64,000 nucleotides of DNA from Pseudomonas xionganensis (lineage in GTDB: Bacteria; Pseudomonadota; Gammaproteobacteria; Pseudomonadales; Pseudomonadaceae), in assembly GCF_009763245.1 (NCBI RefSeq), contig NZ_WKJZ01000001.1, forward strand, positions 558,001-622,000. The letters are read 5' to 3'. Positions 37,058-46,887 of this stretch are shown one piece after another. The notes beneath the pieces are model-generated. The model was not told the origin of the DNA, did no database searches, and saw nothing but the letters and a program-made list of their open reading frames with translations. Numbering within the stretch: position 1 is the first letter of the stretch; each line of letters opens with the position of its first letter. The position numbers and the translations under genes are program-made.

Positions 37058-37330
37058 ATGGATAATCAGGAAAAACCCAGCCTGTCCCTGGCGGAGCTGA
37101 GCCTCGACGATTTGATGCTCGAACCCCTTGAGGATCAGCCCGAAGCCGCCGCCCCAGCCGCCGAACCCAGCCCCCATGCCGCCAAGTTTCAGGTTGATAC
37201 CCGGGCCAAGGGCAAAGATCGCCGTCAGCTGGAAGACCGACGCAGTTCGGTGCGCTTCGAGGAGCCACGGCGCAGTGGCAAGGACAGGCGCCCGGGCAAG
37301 AATCCCTGGGCGCCTGGCGTCGATATCTGA
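37058..37330 (+). CDS. Small basic-tailed hypothetical protein
   Basis: A 90-residue cytosolic protein. The first half is acidic and Ala/Pro-rich (SLAELSLDDLMLEPLEDQP), the second half basic with repeated Arg pairs in KDRRQLEDRRSSVRFEE and GKDRRPGKN. It is likely disordered. ATG 37058 has a good site GGAGTAGGTCC upstream. It may be the third gene of the trp transcript or have its own promoter in the 138-bp gap. I do not recognise a characterised homolog. Confidence 0.7.
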   Translation: MDNQEKPSLSLAELSLDDLMLEPLEDQPEAAAPAAEPSPHAAKFQVDTRAKGKDRRQLEDRRSSVRFEEPRRSGKDRRPGKNPWAPGVDI

Positions 37331-37339
37331 GCCGGCGGC

Positions 37340-38260
37340 CTACTGTCCCTGCTGACGTCGTTCGGCCAGTTTCTGTTCGCGGTAGCTGATGGCGGCAGCC
37401 GGTACCGGAGTTACTCGGCCGGTTTCCAGCCAGCGCTTGAGGCGGTTGGCATCGGCCATATGGGTGTACTTGCCGAAGGCGTCCAGCACGACAAAGGCCA
37501 CCGGGCGATTGTTCATCCGCGTGTTCATCACCAGGCAGCGGCCGGCCTCGTTGGTAAAGCCGGTCTTGCTCAGCTGAATGCTCCAGTTGGCCTTGCGCAC
37601 CAGGGCATTGGTGTTGCGAAAGCCCAGGCTGTAGTTGGGTTTGCGAAAGCGCTGCACCTGCTCGGACTGGCTACTGAACTGCTCGATCAGCGGGTACTGC
37701 CGTGCTGCCTTGAGCAGCAGCACCAGGTCGCGGGCGTTGGAGCGGTTGCCCGCAGACAGCCCGGTGGGTTCGGTAAAGCGGGTATGGCGCATGCCCAGAG
37801 CCTTGGCCTTGGCGTTCATCGCGCGGATAAAGGCGCCATAGCCCCCTGGGTGATGTTCGGCCAGGCTATTGGCAGCACGGTTTTCCGAGGCCATCAACGC
37901 CAACAGCAGCATATCGCGGCGGCTGAGTTCGCTGCCGACGCGCACCCGCGAGAACACCCCGCGCATGTCCGGGTTGCTGGCGATACGGATGGGCAGCTGC
38001 TGATCCAGCCGCTGCTTGGCGTCCAGGGTGACCATGGCGGTCATCAGCTTGGTCAGCGAGGCGATGGCCACCACGGTATCGGCGTTGCGCTCGTAGAGCA
38101 CCTCGCCATTGTTCAGATCCACCAGCAGGGCGCTGCCGGCGGCCAACTCCTGCTTGGCTGGGGGTTTAGTACTGGCATGGCTGTTCGATGCAACGACAAC
38201 GCAGCTGCAGATCAGCAGCAGGCTTACGATCGAATCACGGATGTTCACGGGGGCCTTCAC
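37340..38260 (-). CDS. pbpG: D-alanyl-D-alanine endopeptidase (PBP7/PbpG)
   Basis: A 306-residue S11 serine peptidase that cuts peptidoglycan cross-links in the periplasm. A signal peptide ends near SHA. Active-site motifs: SLTKLMTAM (SxxK), SEN (in MASENRAAN), and KTGFTNEAG (KTG). The start is GTG 38260. It lacks the C-terminal anchor domain of PBP5/6, as expected for PBP7. Confidence 0.92.
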   Translation of the reverse strand: MKAPVNIRDSIVSLLLICSCVVVASNSHASTKPPAKQELAAGSALLVDLNNGEVLYERNADTVVAIASLTKLMTAMVTLDAKQRLDQQLPIRIASNPDMRGVFSRVRVGSELSRRDMLLLALMASENRAANSLAEHHPGGYGAFIRAMNAKAKALGMRHTRFTEPTGLSAGNRSNARDLVLLLKAARQYPLIEQFSSQSEQVQRFRKPNYSLGFRNTNALVRKANWSIQLSKTGFTNEAGRCLVMNTRMNNRPVAFVVLDAFGKYTHMADANRLKRWLETGRVTPVPAAAISYREQKLAERRQQGQ

Positions 38261-38393
38261 GGGTTGGTTGGAGGGGGCTGACAGGGCCTGCCTGCAGCCT
38301 GCTCAGTATACGTCTGGCCGCTTGGGACTGCCCTTGAATTGTCACTTGCCAGCGCTATAGTGCCTGGCCCCCCTGTTGTTGCGAGCGCCGTCC

Positions 38394-39740
38394 ATGTCTG
38401 CTGCCTTGCCGGATGACCAGCCGCCCCGTTCCGTTGGTCTGTTCGAAGCCTTCTTGTTCTGGCTCAAGCTGGGCCTGATCAGCTTCGGCGGCCCGGCCGG
38501 CCAGATCGCCATCATGCACGAGGAACTGGTGGAGAAGCGCCGCTGGCTGTCCGAGCGGCGCTTTCTGCATGCGCTCAACTACTGCATGCTGCTGCCCGGC
38601 CCGGAGGCCCAGCAGCTGGCCACCTATATCGGCTGGTTGCTGCATCGCACCTGGGGCGGGGTGATCGCCGGGGTGCTGTTCGTGCTGCCCTCGCTGTTTA
38701 TCCTGATCGGCCTGAGCTGGGTGTATATCGCCTATGGTGATGTGCCGCTGGTGGCGGGGATCTTCTACGGGATCAAGCCGGCGGTTACCGCCATCGTGGC
38801 CCAGGCGGCCTGGCGCATCGGCTCGCGGGCGCTGAAAAACAACTGGCTGTGGGGCCTGGCGGCGGCGGCCTTTGTCGCCATCTTTGCCTTCAACCTGCCT
38901 TTTCCATTGATCGTACTGGGCGCCGCTCTGCTGGGTTATCTCGGTGGGCGCTGGTTGCCGCAGCAGTTCAGCCTGGGCGGCGGGCATGGCGCGGCAGGCA
39001 AGTCCTATGGCCCGGCGCTGCTCGACGACGATACGCCGCCCGCCGCCCACACCCGCTTTCGTGCGTCGCGCCTGGCCCTGCTGCTGGCGGTGGGGGCGCT
39101 GTTGTGGCTGTTGCCCATGGCGCTGCTGACCGGCCTGTATGGCTGGGATGGGCAGCTGACGCAGATGGCCTGGTTCTTTACCAAGGCGGCGCTGCTGACC
39201 TTCGGTGGCGCCTATGCGGTGCTGCCCTATGTCTACCAGGGCGCCATCGGCCACTATGGCTGGCTAAGCCCGAGCCAGATGATCGACGGCCTGGCCCTGG
39301 GCGAAAGCACCCCGGGGCCGCTGATCATGGTGGTCGCCTTTGTCGCCTTTGTCGGCGCCTATCTGCAGCCGGTGTTCGGCGCCGAGGCGGCCTTTGCCAG
39401 CGGGGTGCTGGCGGCCTGCCTGGTTACCTGGTTCACCTTTCTGCCGTCCTTCCTGTTTATTCTCGCGGGCGGGCCGCTGGTGGAGTCGACCCATGGCGAG
39501 CTGAAGTTCACCGCGCCGCTGACCGGGATCACCGCCGCGGTGGTGGGGGTGATCCTCAACCTGGCGCTGTTCTTTGCTTACCACGTGCTCTGGCCCCAGG
39601 GCTTTGCCGGCAGCTTCGACTGGCCGGCGGCCTTGATCGCCCTGGCGGCGGCCATTGCCCTGTTCGTGTTCAAGCGCGGGGTGATCGAGGTGCTGGGGGC
39701 CTGCGCCCTGGCGGGACTGGGGTGGCAGCTGCTGCAGTAG
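38394..39740 (+). CDS. chrA: Chromate transporter ChrA (long chain, two-domain)
   Basis: A 448-residue CHR-family membrane protein with two homologous halves. The first half opens FEAFLFWLKLGLISFGGPAGQIA and the second FFTKAALLTFGGAYAVLPYV; both carry the FGGP/FGGA signature. About ten to twelve helices. Members export chromate; others have unknown substrates. The start is ATG 38394 (MSAALPDDQPPRS). Divergent from pbpG. Confidence 0.92.
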   Translation: MSAALPDDQPPRSVGLFEAFLFWLKLGLISFGGPAGQIAIMHEELVEKRRWLSERRFLHALNYCMLLPGPEAQQLATYIGWLLHRTWGGVIAGVLFVLPSLFILIGLSWVYIAYGDVPLVAGIFYGIKPAVTAIVAQAAWRIGSRALKNNWLWGLAAAAFVAIFAFNLPFPLIVLGAALLGYLGGRWLPQQFSLGGGHGAAGKSYGPALLDDDTPPAAHTRFRASRLALLLAVGALLWLLPMALLTGLYGWDGQLTQMAWFFTKAALLTFGGAYAVLPYVYQGAIGHYGWLSPSQMIDGLALGESTPGPLIMVVAFVAFVGAYLQPVFGAEAAFASGVLAACLVTWFTFLPSFLFILAGGPLVESTHGELKFTAPLTGITAAVVGVILNLALFFAYHVLWPQGFAGSFDWPAALIALAAAIALFVFKRGVIEVLGACALAGLGWQLLQ

Positions 39741-39766
39741 GCGATGGTCGTTTTATGCGGGATGTG

Positions 39767-39792
39767 GTGGGCAACGCTGCGCGGTTGCCCAC
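39767..39792. repeat. Palindromic repeat, GTGGGCAAC type
   Basis: GTGGGCAAC / GTTGCCCAC with perfect 9-bp arms, followed by CCTACGG. First of three such palindromes in the 260-bp gap between chrA and the signalling cluster. Confidence 0.65.
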
Positions 39793-39818
39793 CCTACGGA
39801 CTGCGCCCAGAGGCTAGG

Positions 39819-39842
39819 GTGGATGGCGCTTTTTACATCCAC
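39819..39842. repeat. Palindromic repeat, GTGGATG type
   Basis: GTGGATG / CATCCAC with a GCGCTTTTTA loop. Second palindrome of the gap. Confidence 0.6.
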
Positions 39843-39918
39843 CACAGGCCATGGCAGAGCAGGTTGCAGCGGCCTTGGCGGGCAGGGTGGAAACGCTGGG
39901 GTTATTCATTACCGCGCT

Positions 39919-39944
39919 GGCGGATGGGTAAAGCGTCATCCGCC
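39919..39944. repeat. Palindromic repeat, GGCGGATG type
   Basis: GGCGGATG / CATCCGCC, followed by CTACAGG. Third palindrome of the gap; it lies about 58 bp beyond the last gene of the minus-strand signalling operon and could end its transcript. Confidence 0.6.
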
Positions 39945-40001
39945 CTACAGGCTGTTCGCGTAGTGCAGCCAACCGATGCGCTGCCATAGCCAGGCGATAG
40001 C

Positions 40002-41663
40002 CTAACTCGCCAGCCGCACCTGATTGCGGCCGCTGTGCTTGGCCAGGTAGAGGGCACGGTCGGCCTGCTCCATCAGCGCGTCCGGGCTTTGCCCCTGAGC
40101 GCAGGCGATGCCGGCGCTGAGGCTGACGCTGAACTCGCTGTGTTCGCCGGCAAAGCGGATGGCCGAAAACTGCTGGCGGATCTCATCAATGATGCGCAGG
40201 GCCTGCTCGCCACTGCAGTCCGGCAGCACCGCCATAAATTCCTCGCCGCCATAGCGGCCCAGGCTGTCGATACGGCGCAGGCGCTGGCGCAGCAGGTTGG
40301 CCAGGGCGCGGATGACGTTGTCGCCAATGGCGTGGCCATGGCTGTCGTTGACCTGCTTGAAGTGATCGATATCCAGCATCACCACGCTGGCCGGCTTGCC
40401 ATTGCGCTGGGCGCGTTCCTGTTCGATGACCACCTGCTCCTTGATGTCGGCGTGCTTGAGCAGCCCGGTCAGGCTGTCACGTGCAAGGGCAGTGCTGAGC
40501 AGGCGGGCGCGCTGGGCACGGGCGAACACCGTGGCGATCAGGCTGTTGTCGGAAATCGGCTTGGTAACGAAGTCGTCACCGGCCTTGATCAGGGCGCTCA
40601 TCTGCCGGGCGATATCGGTTTCCGCCGACAGGTAGATGATCGGCACGCGCAGCCAGTCGTCATTGAAGCGCACCATCTGCGCCAGCTCGGGGCCGGAGCA
40701 GTCGGGCATATTGACGTCCAGCAGCAGCACTTCCGGGTTGAAGCGGCCCATGGCCTCGAACAGCTGCTGCGGATCGTTGACCACCTCCACTAGCATATCG
40801 GCGCCGCGCAGCACCAGGCTGTAGCGACTTGACAGATCACGGTCGTCGTCGACGATCAGCACCCGGTAGGGCTCACCATTCTGCTGGGCAAAGCAGCGCT
40901 CCAGGCGGCTTTCCAGCTTGGCCACGTCCACCGGCTTGCTGAAAAAGCCCATGGCCCCGATACGGGCGGCCTGCAGCTGAGTATGAAAGTCGTTCTGGGT
41001 GGTGATCACCAGCAGCGGCAGCGGCTCTTCCAGGCGCTTCTGCAGGGCTTCGGCGTAGTCCAGGCCAGTCTGCTGACTGTTGCCCAGGTTGACGTCGACG
41101 ATCAGGGCGTCGGGCAACTGTTCGGCCAGCGCGGTATCCAGTTCGGCGGTGGTGAGAAAGTGGCGGGCCTGGTAGCCGAAGGTGTTGAGGGTCAGGCGAA
41201 TGGTTTCGCCGACCTTGGCCTGGTCTTCGAGGATATAGATACGGTAGGCGCTTTCACTGCGCGGCGCCTTGCTCAGCCCGCTGCTGGTCGGTGCCACCGG
41301 GTTGGCTGTGGCCGGCTGCTCATGGCTACTGGCGAGTTGCTGCAGTTCCTGGACAAAGGCCTGCAGGCCCTGTTGCTGCAGCTGCAGGCTGCTCAGCCAT
41401 TGCTGGGTCTGCAGTTCCAGCTCGCGGGCGCGCTGGCCCAGCTCGGCAAACCCGAAGGTGCCGGCGCTGCCGGCCAGCTTGTGCAGTTGCTCGCGCAGCT
41501 CACCGAGGTGTTGCAGTTGTTCGCTGGGATCGGCGGCTAGTTGCAGTTGCGCGGCCTTGTCTGCCAGTTGGGGCAGCTCCTCACGCAGGCGCTGGGCAAA
41601 CTGTTCGCCCAGCAGTTGCAGGTGTTGCTGAAGATCCGCCAGCTGCTGTTGCCGTTTATCCAT
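40002..41663 (-). CDS. Hpt-REC-REC-GGDEF diguanylate cyclase
   Basis: A 553-residue cytosolic protein. Order: Hpt (about 1-115, phospho-His H61 in HKLAGSAGTFGF), REC1 (about 145-262, YILEDQAK, phospho-Asp in LIVDVNL), REC2 (about 268-385, VLIVDDDRD, LLLDVNM), GGDEF (about 395-550). The active site is GGEEF and the RxxD inhibitory site (RRID) sits five residues before it. It can both receive and relay phosphate and should make c-di-GMP. It is the last gene of the operon and overlaps the preceding REC gene by 8 nt. Confidence 0.92.
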   Translation of the reverse strand: MDKRQQQLADLQQHLQLLGEQFAQRLREELPQLADKAAQLQLAADPSEQLQHLGELREQLHKLAGSAGTFGFAELGQRARELELQTQQWLSSLQLQQQGLQAFVQELQQLASSHEQPATANPVAPTSSGLSKAPRSESAYRIYILEDQAKVGETIRLTLNTFGYQARHFLTTAELDTALAEQLPDALIVDVNLGNSQQTGLDYAEALQKRLEEPLPLLVITTQNDFHTQLQAARIGAMGFFSKPVDVAKLESRLERCFAQQNGEPYRVLIVDDDRDLSSRYSLVLRGADMLVEVVNDPQQLFEAMGRFNPEVLLLDVNMPDCSGPELAQMVRFNDDWLRVPIIYLSAETDIARQMSALIKAGDDFVTKPISDNSLIATVFARAQRARLLSTALARDSLTGLLKHADIKEQVVIEQERAQRNGKPASVVMLDIDHFKQVNDSHGHAIGDNVIRALANLLRQRLRRIDSLGRYGGEEFMAVLPDCSGEQALRIIDEIRQQFSAIRFAGEHSEFSVSLSAGIACAQGQSPDALMEQADRALYLAKHSGRNQVRLAS

Positions 41664-42042
41664 GGGCTTGGCTCCAGATGGCGCGGATCTGCGTGGCCAG
41701 TTGCATGGGGTCGAAGGGCTTGATGATCACGTCGCGGGCGCCGAGGCTGCGGTAGTGCTCGATCTCGCTGGGTTGCACCTTGGCGGTCATAAAGGCCACT
41801 GGGATCTGTCCGATATCCACCAGCTGGCGCAGTTTTTCGAGGGTTTGCGGCCCGTCCATGCCCGGCATCATCACATCCAGCAGGATAAAGTCGGGGGCAA
41901 ATCCCTGTACCTGATCCAGGGCATCCTGGCCGCAGCAGCAGCTGAGCACCTGAAAGCCGCCCACGGCCTCCAGGGCGACCCGTGCCACGGCCTGGATCGA
42001 GGGGTCGTCCTCCACATGCAGGATGCGCTTGAGTTCAGGCAT
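41656..42042 (-). CDS. Single-domain response regulator (CheY-like)
   Basis: A 128-residue stand-alone receiver. Acidic pair EDD at 11-13, phospho-Asp D56 in LLDVMMPG, conserved Thr in FMTAK, Lys in IIKPFDP. There is no output domain, so it probably shuttles phosphate to the Hpt of the next gene or acts by contact. Three Cys in a row (35-37) are unusual. The start is ATG 42042, overlapping the end of the upstream kinase by 8 nt. Confidence 0.92.
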   Translation of the reverse strand: MPELKRILHVEDDPSIQAVARVALEAVGGFQVLSCCCGQDALDQVQGFAPDFILLDVMMPGMDGPQTLEKLRQLVDIGQIPVAFMTAKVQPSEIEHYRSLGARDVIIKPFDPMQLATQIRAIWSQAHG

Positions 42043-44932
42043 GGTAGGTCTCCTTGGCAGGCAGTAGGCGGGCCAGAATATCGAGGAAGTGCTGGGTATC
42101 GGTGCGCGACTTGGCCAGAGCCGCCTGCACAAGTTGCAGTTGATCGCTGGACAGTTCCGAGGAAGACAGTACCACTACCGGCAACCCCGGATATAGCTGG
42201 TGGATATCAGCAAGCAGTTCCAGGCCATCGCCATCGGGCAGGCCAAGGTCCAGCAGAACCAAGTCTAGATCACCTCTGACCAGATGTTCGCGTGCTTCGG
42301 CCAGGCTGTTGGCGGGGATGAAATCGGCCAGTTCGCGGCCCTGTTCGGCAATCACTCTACGCAGGTCGGTGTCATCTTCTACGTGCAGGACGCGTGGTTT
42401 GGCCTCCAGACCACGGAGTGCCTGGTGCAAGCCGCTCAGCAGGCGCTTGGGGTCAATGGGTTTATCCAGCCAGTCAACGATATGCAGGCTACCTTGCAGG
42501 CTGAGTTGTTTCTGCCCTTGCCCCTTGCTGGCCGAGATGACCAGAACCGGTAGGGCCTGCAGGACGACATCCTGATTGAGTTCCTGGATCAGTTCCATGC
42601 CGTGGCCGTCTGGCAACCCCAGATCCAGCGTGATGGCATCAATGGATTCACGTTGCAACACTCGGCGGGCCTGTTTCAGGCTGTGTGCCAGGTGCACGCG
42701 GTAACCGGCGCGTTGCAGCAACAGTTGCACCAGGCGGGCGATATCGGGGTCGTCCTCTACCACCAGAATGCCGGGTCGCTGCTGATGTAATGCGGATCTG
42801 CCGTCGTCCAGTATCGGGAGCTCGAACCAGAAAGTGCTGCCCTGGCCTTCATGGGAATCAAAGCCGATCTGGCCGCCCATGCGCTCGACCAGTTCCTTGC
42901 TGATGGCCAGCCCCAGGCCGGTGCCGCCCTTCTGGCGCTGATCACCGCTCTCGGCCTGGGCGAACTTCTGGAAGATATGGTTCTGGAAGTGCTCAGGAAT
43001 CCCGCGGCCCTGGTCGCTGACACTGATTCGCACACGGCCGTCGCGCAGGGTACTGTGCAGGCGCACCTGGCCACCGGGCGGGGAAAACTTGATGGCGTTG
43101 GAGATAAAGTTGGCCAGTACCTGCTGCAAGCGCAGGGCATCGGCCCGCACCTGCACGTTCAGGCCAGGATCAAGGAGCAATTGGATTTGCTGCTGGGCCG
43201 CATAGGCCTGGTTACTTTGCACGCTATCGCGCAGTTGTTGATCCAGTTCAAGGGGCGTCAACTCCAGCGTGAGCTTGCCGGCTGCCAGCTTGTCCATATC
43301 CAGCAGGTCATTGATCAGGTGGCTGAGGCGCAGGCTGTTCTGCTGAGCGATTTCCAGCATCGGCCGCATGGTGTCGGGCACCGCGCCGAGAGCGCCGCCG
43401 TTGACCAGGCCGAGGGAGCCGGCAATGGAGGTCAGCGGGGTGCGCAACTCGTGACTGACGGTGGAGACGAAATCGTTTTTCAGCCGCTCGATGCGCTTTT
43501 GCTCACTCAGGTCCATGGCCGTGCCGCTGACCCGCAGCACCTGACCATCGGGTGCACACTCGACCAGGGCACGCAGTAGCACGGGCAGGCTTTCACCGTT
43601 GCACTGCAACAGCCGGCACTCGTAGCTGAGCAGATGCTCAAGCTGGCCCTGCGGGGGTTGCAGGCGGGCCAGCAGGGCGGGCAGATCATCCGGGCAGATA
43701 AGCTGCTGCCAGCCTTTCAACGGAGGATTAGGGCCGTCTTCAGGGTAGCCGAGCATGTGCCAGGCGCGGGGGGAGGCGAAAAACTGCTGGCTGGCCATGT
43801 CCAGATCCCACCAGCCGTCATGGCCGCCCTGCAGGACCCGATCAAGGCGCTCGGCGCTCAAGCGCAATTCGACTTCGCGCTGACGCAACTGGGCCGTCAT
43901 ATCCAGGGCCAGGCTTTGTGCCTGCTGCTGGCCCAGGGCCAGGCTGCGCACCAGGAAAAACAGCAGCAGGCTGATGGTGCCGCCCAGCAGCAACAGGCTG
44001 CTCTGCCCTTGTTGGAAACGGCTGAAAAAGCCGGGCTGGGCGTGGAAGGCGACCGTCCAGGTCTGGCCGAACAGCTGCAGCTGGGCCTGATGGCGTGCCG
44101 GTAGCCGTGGGTCGAGCTGCTCGGTGCTGGTAAACAGCAGCTGTGCAGGGTCGGCCGTGGGGCCGGCGAAAATGGCGAAGTCGACCTCAAGCTTGCGCCC
44201 GTCGAGGATGCCGGCCATGAGGTCGTTGACCCGGTAGGGGCTGTAGACAAAGCCCTGCAGGGCCTCGAGTCGTTCCATCACCGTATGTGTCGGCCGACCC
44301 TTTTGATAGAGCGGAATGTACATCAGCAGACCGGCCTGCACCGGGCCATGGGTCTCCTGCACCAGGGTGACCCTACCGGTCAGGCGGGCCTGGCCGCTGC
44401 GCGCGGCCTTGAGCATGGCCGCCTGGCGTACCGGCTCGGAGTACATGTCAAAGCCAAAGGCCGCCAGGTTGCGCCCGCTGAACGGCTCCAGGTAGAGAAT
44501 GGAGGTATACAGCGGCCGCTCGCCGGCCGGGCGTACAGCGAAGTTGAGAAAGCCCTCTCGGCGCCGTGCTGCTTCGAAGTCCTGCAACTGCTGGGGCGCA
44601 ATGACCTGGCTGTAGCCGACACCCTGAATGCCCGGGTAGTGGACGGCCAGCTCCAGGCGCGTGACATAGCGGCGCCATTCCTCGCGACTGACCTGTTCAC
44701 TGGCCTCGAACAGGCCGGCGGTGCCGAGCAGGATCTGCCGCTGGTTATTCATGCGCCGCTCGATGGCATCGAGCACTTCCTCGCCGAGTTGTTGGAAATG
44801 CAATTCGGCCGCCGATTGTTGGGACTGGCGCAGGCTGTGCCAGGCATACAGGGTCGCCAGCAGACTGCCCAGCAGTACCAGCACGGGCATCAGCCTTGGG
44901 CGCTGCTGCAGAGTCTGTTGTAGCCGCCTCAT
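42035..44932 (-). CDS. CHASE-PAS hybrid histidine kinase with two receivers
   Basis: A 965-residue membrane kinase. TM1 (about 14-32), periplasmic CHASE domain (about 70-260), TM2 (about 315-338), PAS (about 355-475), HisKA with [15 protein letters not shown] (about 482-548), HATPase (about 595-705, [18 protein letters not shown]), REC1 (about 720-838) and REC2 (about 848-962). It is the only one of the four kinases with receivers. Both REC have the phospho-Asp in TLDLGLPDG or LLDLGLPDG. Its start overlaps the stop of the previous kinase gene by four bases. Confidence 0.93.
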   Translation of the reverse strand: MRRLQQTLQQRPRLMPVLVLLGSLLATLYAWHSLRQSQQSAAELHFQQLGEEVLDAIERRMNNQRQILLGTAGLFEASEQVSREEWRRYVTRLELAVHYPGIQGVGYSQVIAPQQLQDFEAARRREGFLNFAVRPAGERPLYTSILYLEPFSGRNLAAFGFDMYSEPVRQAAMLKAARSGQARLTGRVTLVQETHGPVQAGLLMYIPLYQKGRPTHTVMERLEALQGFVYSPYRVNDLMAGILDGRKLEVDFAIFAGPTADPAQLLFTSTEQLDPRLPARHQAQLQLFGQTWTVAFHAQPGFFSRFQQGQSSLLLLGGTISLLLFFLVRSLALGQQQAQSLALDMTAQLRQREVELRLSAERLDRVLQGGHDGWWDLDMASQQFFASPRAWHMLGYPEDGPNPPLKGWQQLICPDDLPALLARLQPPQGQLEHLLSYECRLLQCNGESLPVLLRALVECAPDGQVLRVSGTAMDLSEQKRIERLKNDFVSTVSHELRTPLTSIAGSLGLVNGGALGAVPDTMRPMLEIAQQNSLRLSHLINDLLDMDKLAAGKLTLELTPLELDQQLRDSVQSNQAYAAQQQIQLLLDPGLNVQVRADALRLQQVLANFISNAIKFSPPGGQVRLHSTLRDGRVRISVSDQGRGIPEHFQNHIFQKFAQAESGDQRQKGGTGLGLAISKELVERMGGQIGFDSHEGQGSTFWFELPILDDGRSALHQQRPGILVVEDDPDIARLVQLLLQRAGYRVHLAHSLKQARRVLQRESIDAITLDLGLPDGHGMELIQELNQDVVLQALPVLVISASKGQGQKQLSLQGSLHIVDWLDKPIDPKRLLSGLHQALRGLEAKPRVLHVEDDTDLRRVIAEQGRELADFIPANSLAEAREHLVRGDLDLVLLDLGLPDGDGLELLADIHQLYPGLPVVVLSSSELSSDQLQLVQAALAKSRTDTQHFLDILARLLPAKETYHA

Positions 44933-46887
44933 GGTGCATTGCCCTCCCTGTGCAGGGGGATATCGATCCAGAAGGTACTGCCCTGTCCCGGCGTGGAGTC
45001 GAAGCCGATCTGTCCGTCCATTCGCTCAATCAGTTCCTTGCTGATGGCCAGGCCCAGGCCGGTACCGCCTTTCTGCCGGCGGTCACTGGCATCGGCCTGG
45101 GAGAATTTCTCGAAGATACGCCCGGCAAAATCCGCCGAAATACCGGGGCCCTGGTCGCTGACCAGGATACGCACGACATCGCCGTGCAGCTGGCTGGACA
45201 GCAACACCTCGCCCTGGGCGGGCGAGAACTTCAAGGCGTTGGAGAGCAGGTTGCTCAGCACCTGCTGCAGGCGGAAGGGATCGGCCAACACCTGCAATCC
45301 GGGGCCGGGGCTATGCAGTAGGCGAATACCATGTTGCTGGGCGAAGCCCTGGTGGCTGGCGCAGCATTCGGCGAGCAGGGTCTCCAGTGCCAGCGGCTGA
45401 AGGTTGAAGGTCATCTTGCCGGCGATCAGCTTGTCCATATCCAGCAGGTCGTCGATCAGTTGACGTAGGCGCTGGCTGTTCTGCTCGGCAATTTTCAGCA
45501 TATCGGCCATCGATGGCGGCACCTCGCCCAGGGCACCACCGTTGACCAGGCCCAGGGAGCCGGCGATAGAAGTCAGTGGCGTGCGCAATTCATGGCTGAC
45601 GGTGGAGACAAACTCGCTCTTGAGGCGCTCCATCTGCTTGCGTGCACTGATGTCGTTGATAAAACCGTGCCACAGCACGCTGCCATCGCGCTGGCGCTGG
45701 GGTGAGGCGCGGCCTTCGACCCAGATCAGGCCCTTGCGCGGGTGCATAACGCGATACTCCTGATGCCACAGGCTCAGGTCACGGGCGGATAGGTAGATGC
45801 CCTCCTGGACGCGTCGTTGATCATCGGGGTGGATAACTTGAAAAACCCGCAGCGTGTCGTGAGCGACTGCTTCTGGGCTCAGGCCATAAATCTCTTCAAC
45901 CCCCTGGCTGGTGTAGGGGAAGTGGCTCTGGCCATCGGGATCGAGTTGGAACTGATAGACCATCCCTGGCAGGTGCTCAGCGATTTTTTGCAGGCGCTGC
46001 AGGGCCTCTTCGCGGTAGCTCAGGTCATGGGCGATGCACAGGTAGCCTAGCGGAGGCTGATCTTCCAGGCTGATCGGCGTCAACGTCAGCAGCACGGGGA
46101 CAGGGTGTCCGTCACAGTGGCGTAACTGCACTTCATGGACCTGGCCCAGGCCTTCCGTCTGGGCCAGGGGCTTGCGCAGCGAATCCTCGGGCAGCCGGCG
46201 TAAGGTACTGGTCAGGAGCTGCTCCAGGGGTTGCTGCTGCAACTGAGCCGGCTGGTAGCCCAGCAGCGTGGAAACCCCTGGGCTGGCCTGCTGGATCAGG
46301 CCATCCAGGTCAGTGACCAGTACGGCCGCGCCGGCGCTGCGGAACATGGCCTTGTGCAGGGCCGCCTGTTCATGCTGTCGGCGCGCTTGCAGGCGCAGTT
46401 CGAACAGTTGTGTGGCCTGTTCAGCGAGCAGGTGTAGAGCCTGGCGTTGAGCATCATTCAGATGGCGTGGCTGGCGATCGATCACGCACAGGGTGCCCAG
46501 GTTATGGCCTTGACCATCATTGAGCGGCACCCCCGCATAAAAGCGGATATCTGGCGCGCCGGTGACCAGCGGGTTGTCGCAAAACCTTGGGTCAAGCAGG
46601 GTGTTGTCTACCTCAAACAGCGTTTGGCCGTTGATGGCATGGGCACAGAAGGCCATTTCCCGCGGGGTTTGCTCGGCATCCAGGCCATGCCGGCTCTTGA
46701 ACCACTGGCGCTCGGCGTCGATCAGCGAGATCAGGGCGATGGGGGTGCCACAAATCTGCGCGGCAAGTGCGGTAATGCGGTCGAACATCGCCTCGCTCGG
46801 AGTATCCAGCAGTTCGTAGGCCAGCAGCGCAGCGAGTCGTTCGCTTTCATTGAGCGGCGTGGCGGGGTGCCCGGGGTGATTGCTCAT
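44929..46887 (-). CDS. Cytosolic GAF-PAS-PAS histidine kinase
   Basis: A 652-residue kinase with no membrane helix. GAF (about 15-170, ISLIDAERQWFKSRHGL), PAS1 (about 185-295), PAS2 (about 300-415), HisKA ([15 protein letters not shown], about 425-490), HATPase (about 535-645). No receiver, so it must pass phosphate to another protein, most likely one of the operon's REC domains. Four-base overlaps on both sides. Confidence 0.92.
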   Translation of the reverse strand: MSNHPGHPATPLNESERLAALLAYELLDTPSEAMFDRITALAAQICGTPIALISLIDAERQWFKSRHGLDAEQTPREMAFCAHAINGQTLFEVDNTLLDPRFCDNPLVTGAPDIRFYAGVPLNDGQGHNLGTLCVIDRQPRHLNDAQRQALHLLAEQATQLFELRLQARRQHEQAALHKAMFRSAGAAVLVTDLDGLIQQASPGVSTLLGYQPAQLQQQPLEQLLTSTLRRLPEDSLRKPLAQTEGLGQVHEVQLRHCDGHPVPVLLTLTPISLEDQPPLGYLCIAHDLSYREEALQRLQKIAEHLPGMVYQFQLDPDGQSHFPYTSQGVEEIYGLSPEAVAHDTLRVFQVIHPDDQRRVQEGIYLSARDLSLWHQEYRVMHPRKGLIWVEGRASPQRQRDGSVLWHGFINDISARKQMERLKSEFVSTVSHELRTPLTSIAGSLGLVNGGALGEVPPSMADMLKIAEQNSQRLRQLIDDLLDMDKLIAGKMTFNLQPLALETLLAECCASHQGFAQQHGIRLLHSPGPGLQVLADPFRLQQVLSNLLSNALKFSPAQGEVLLSSQLHGDVVRILVSDQGPGISADFAGRIFEKFSQADASDRRQKGGTGLGLAISKELIERMDGQIGFDSTPGQGSTFWIDIPLHREGNAP

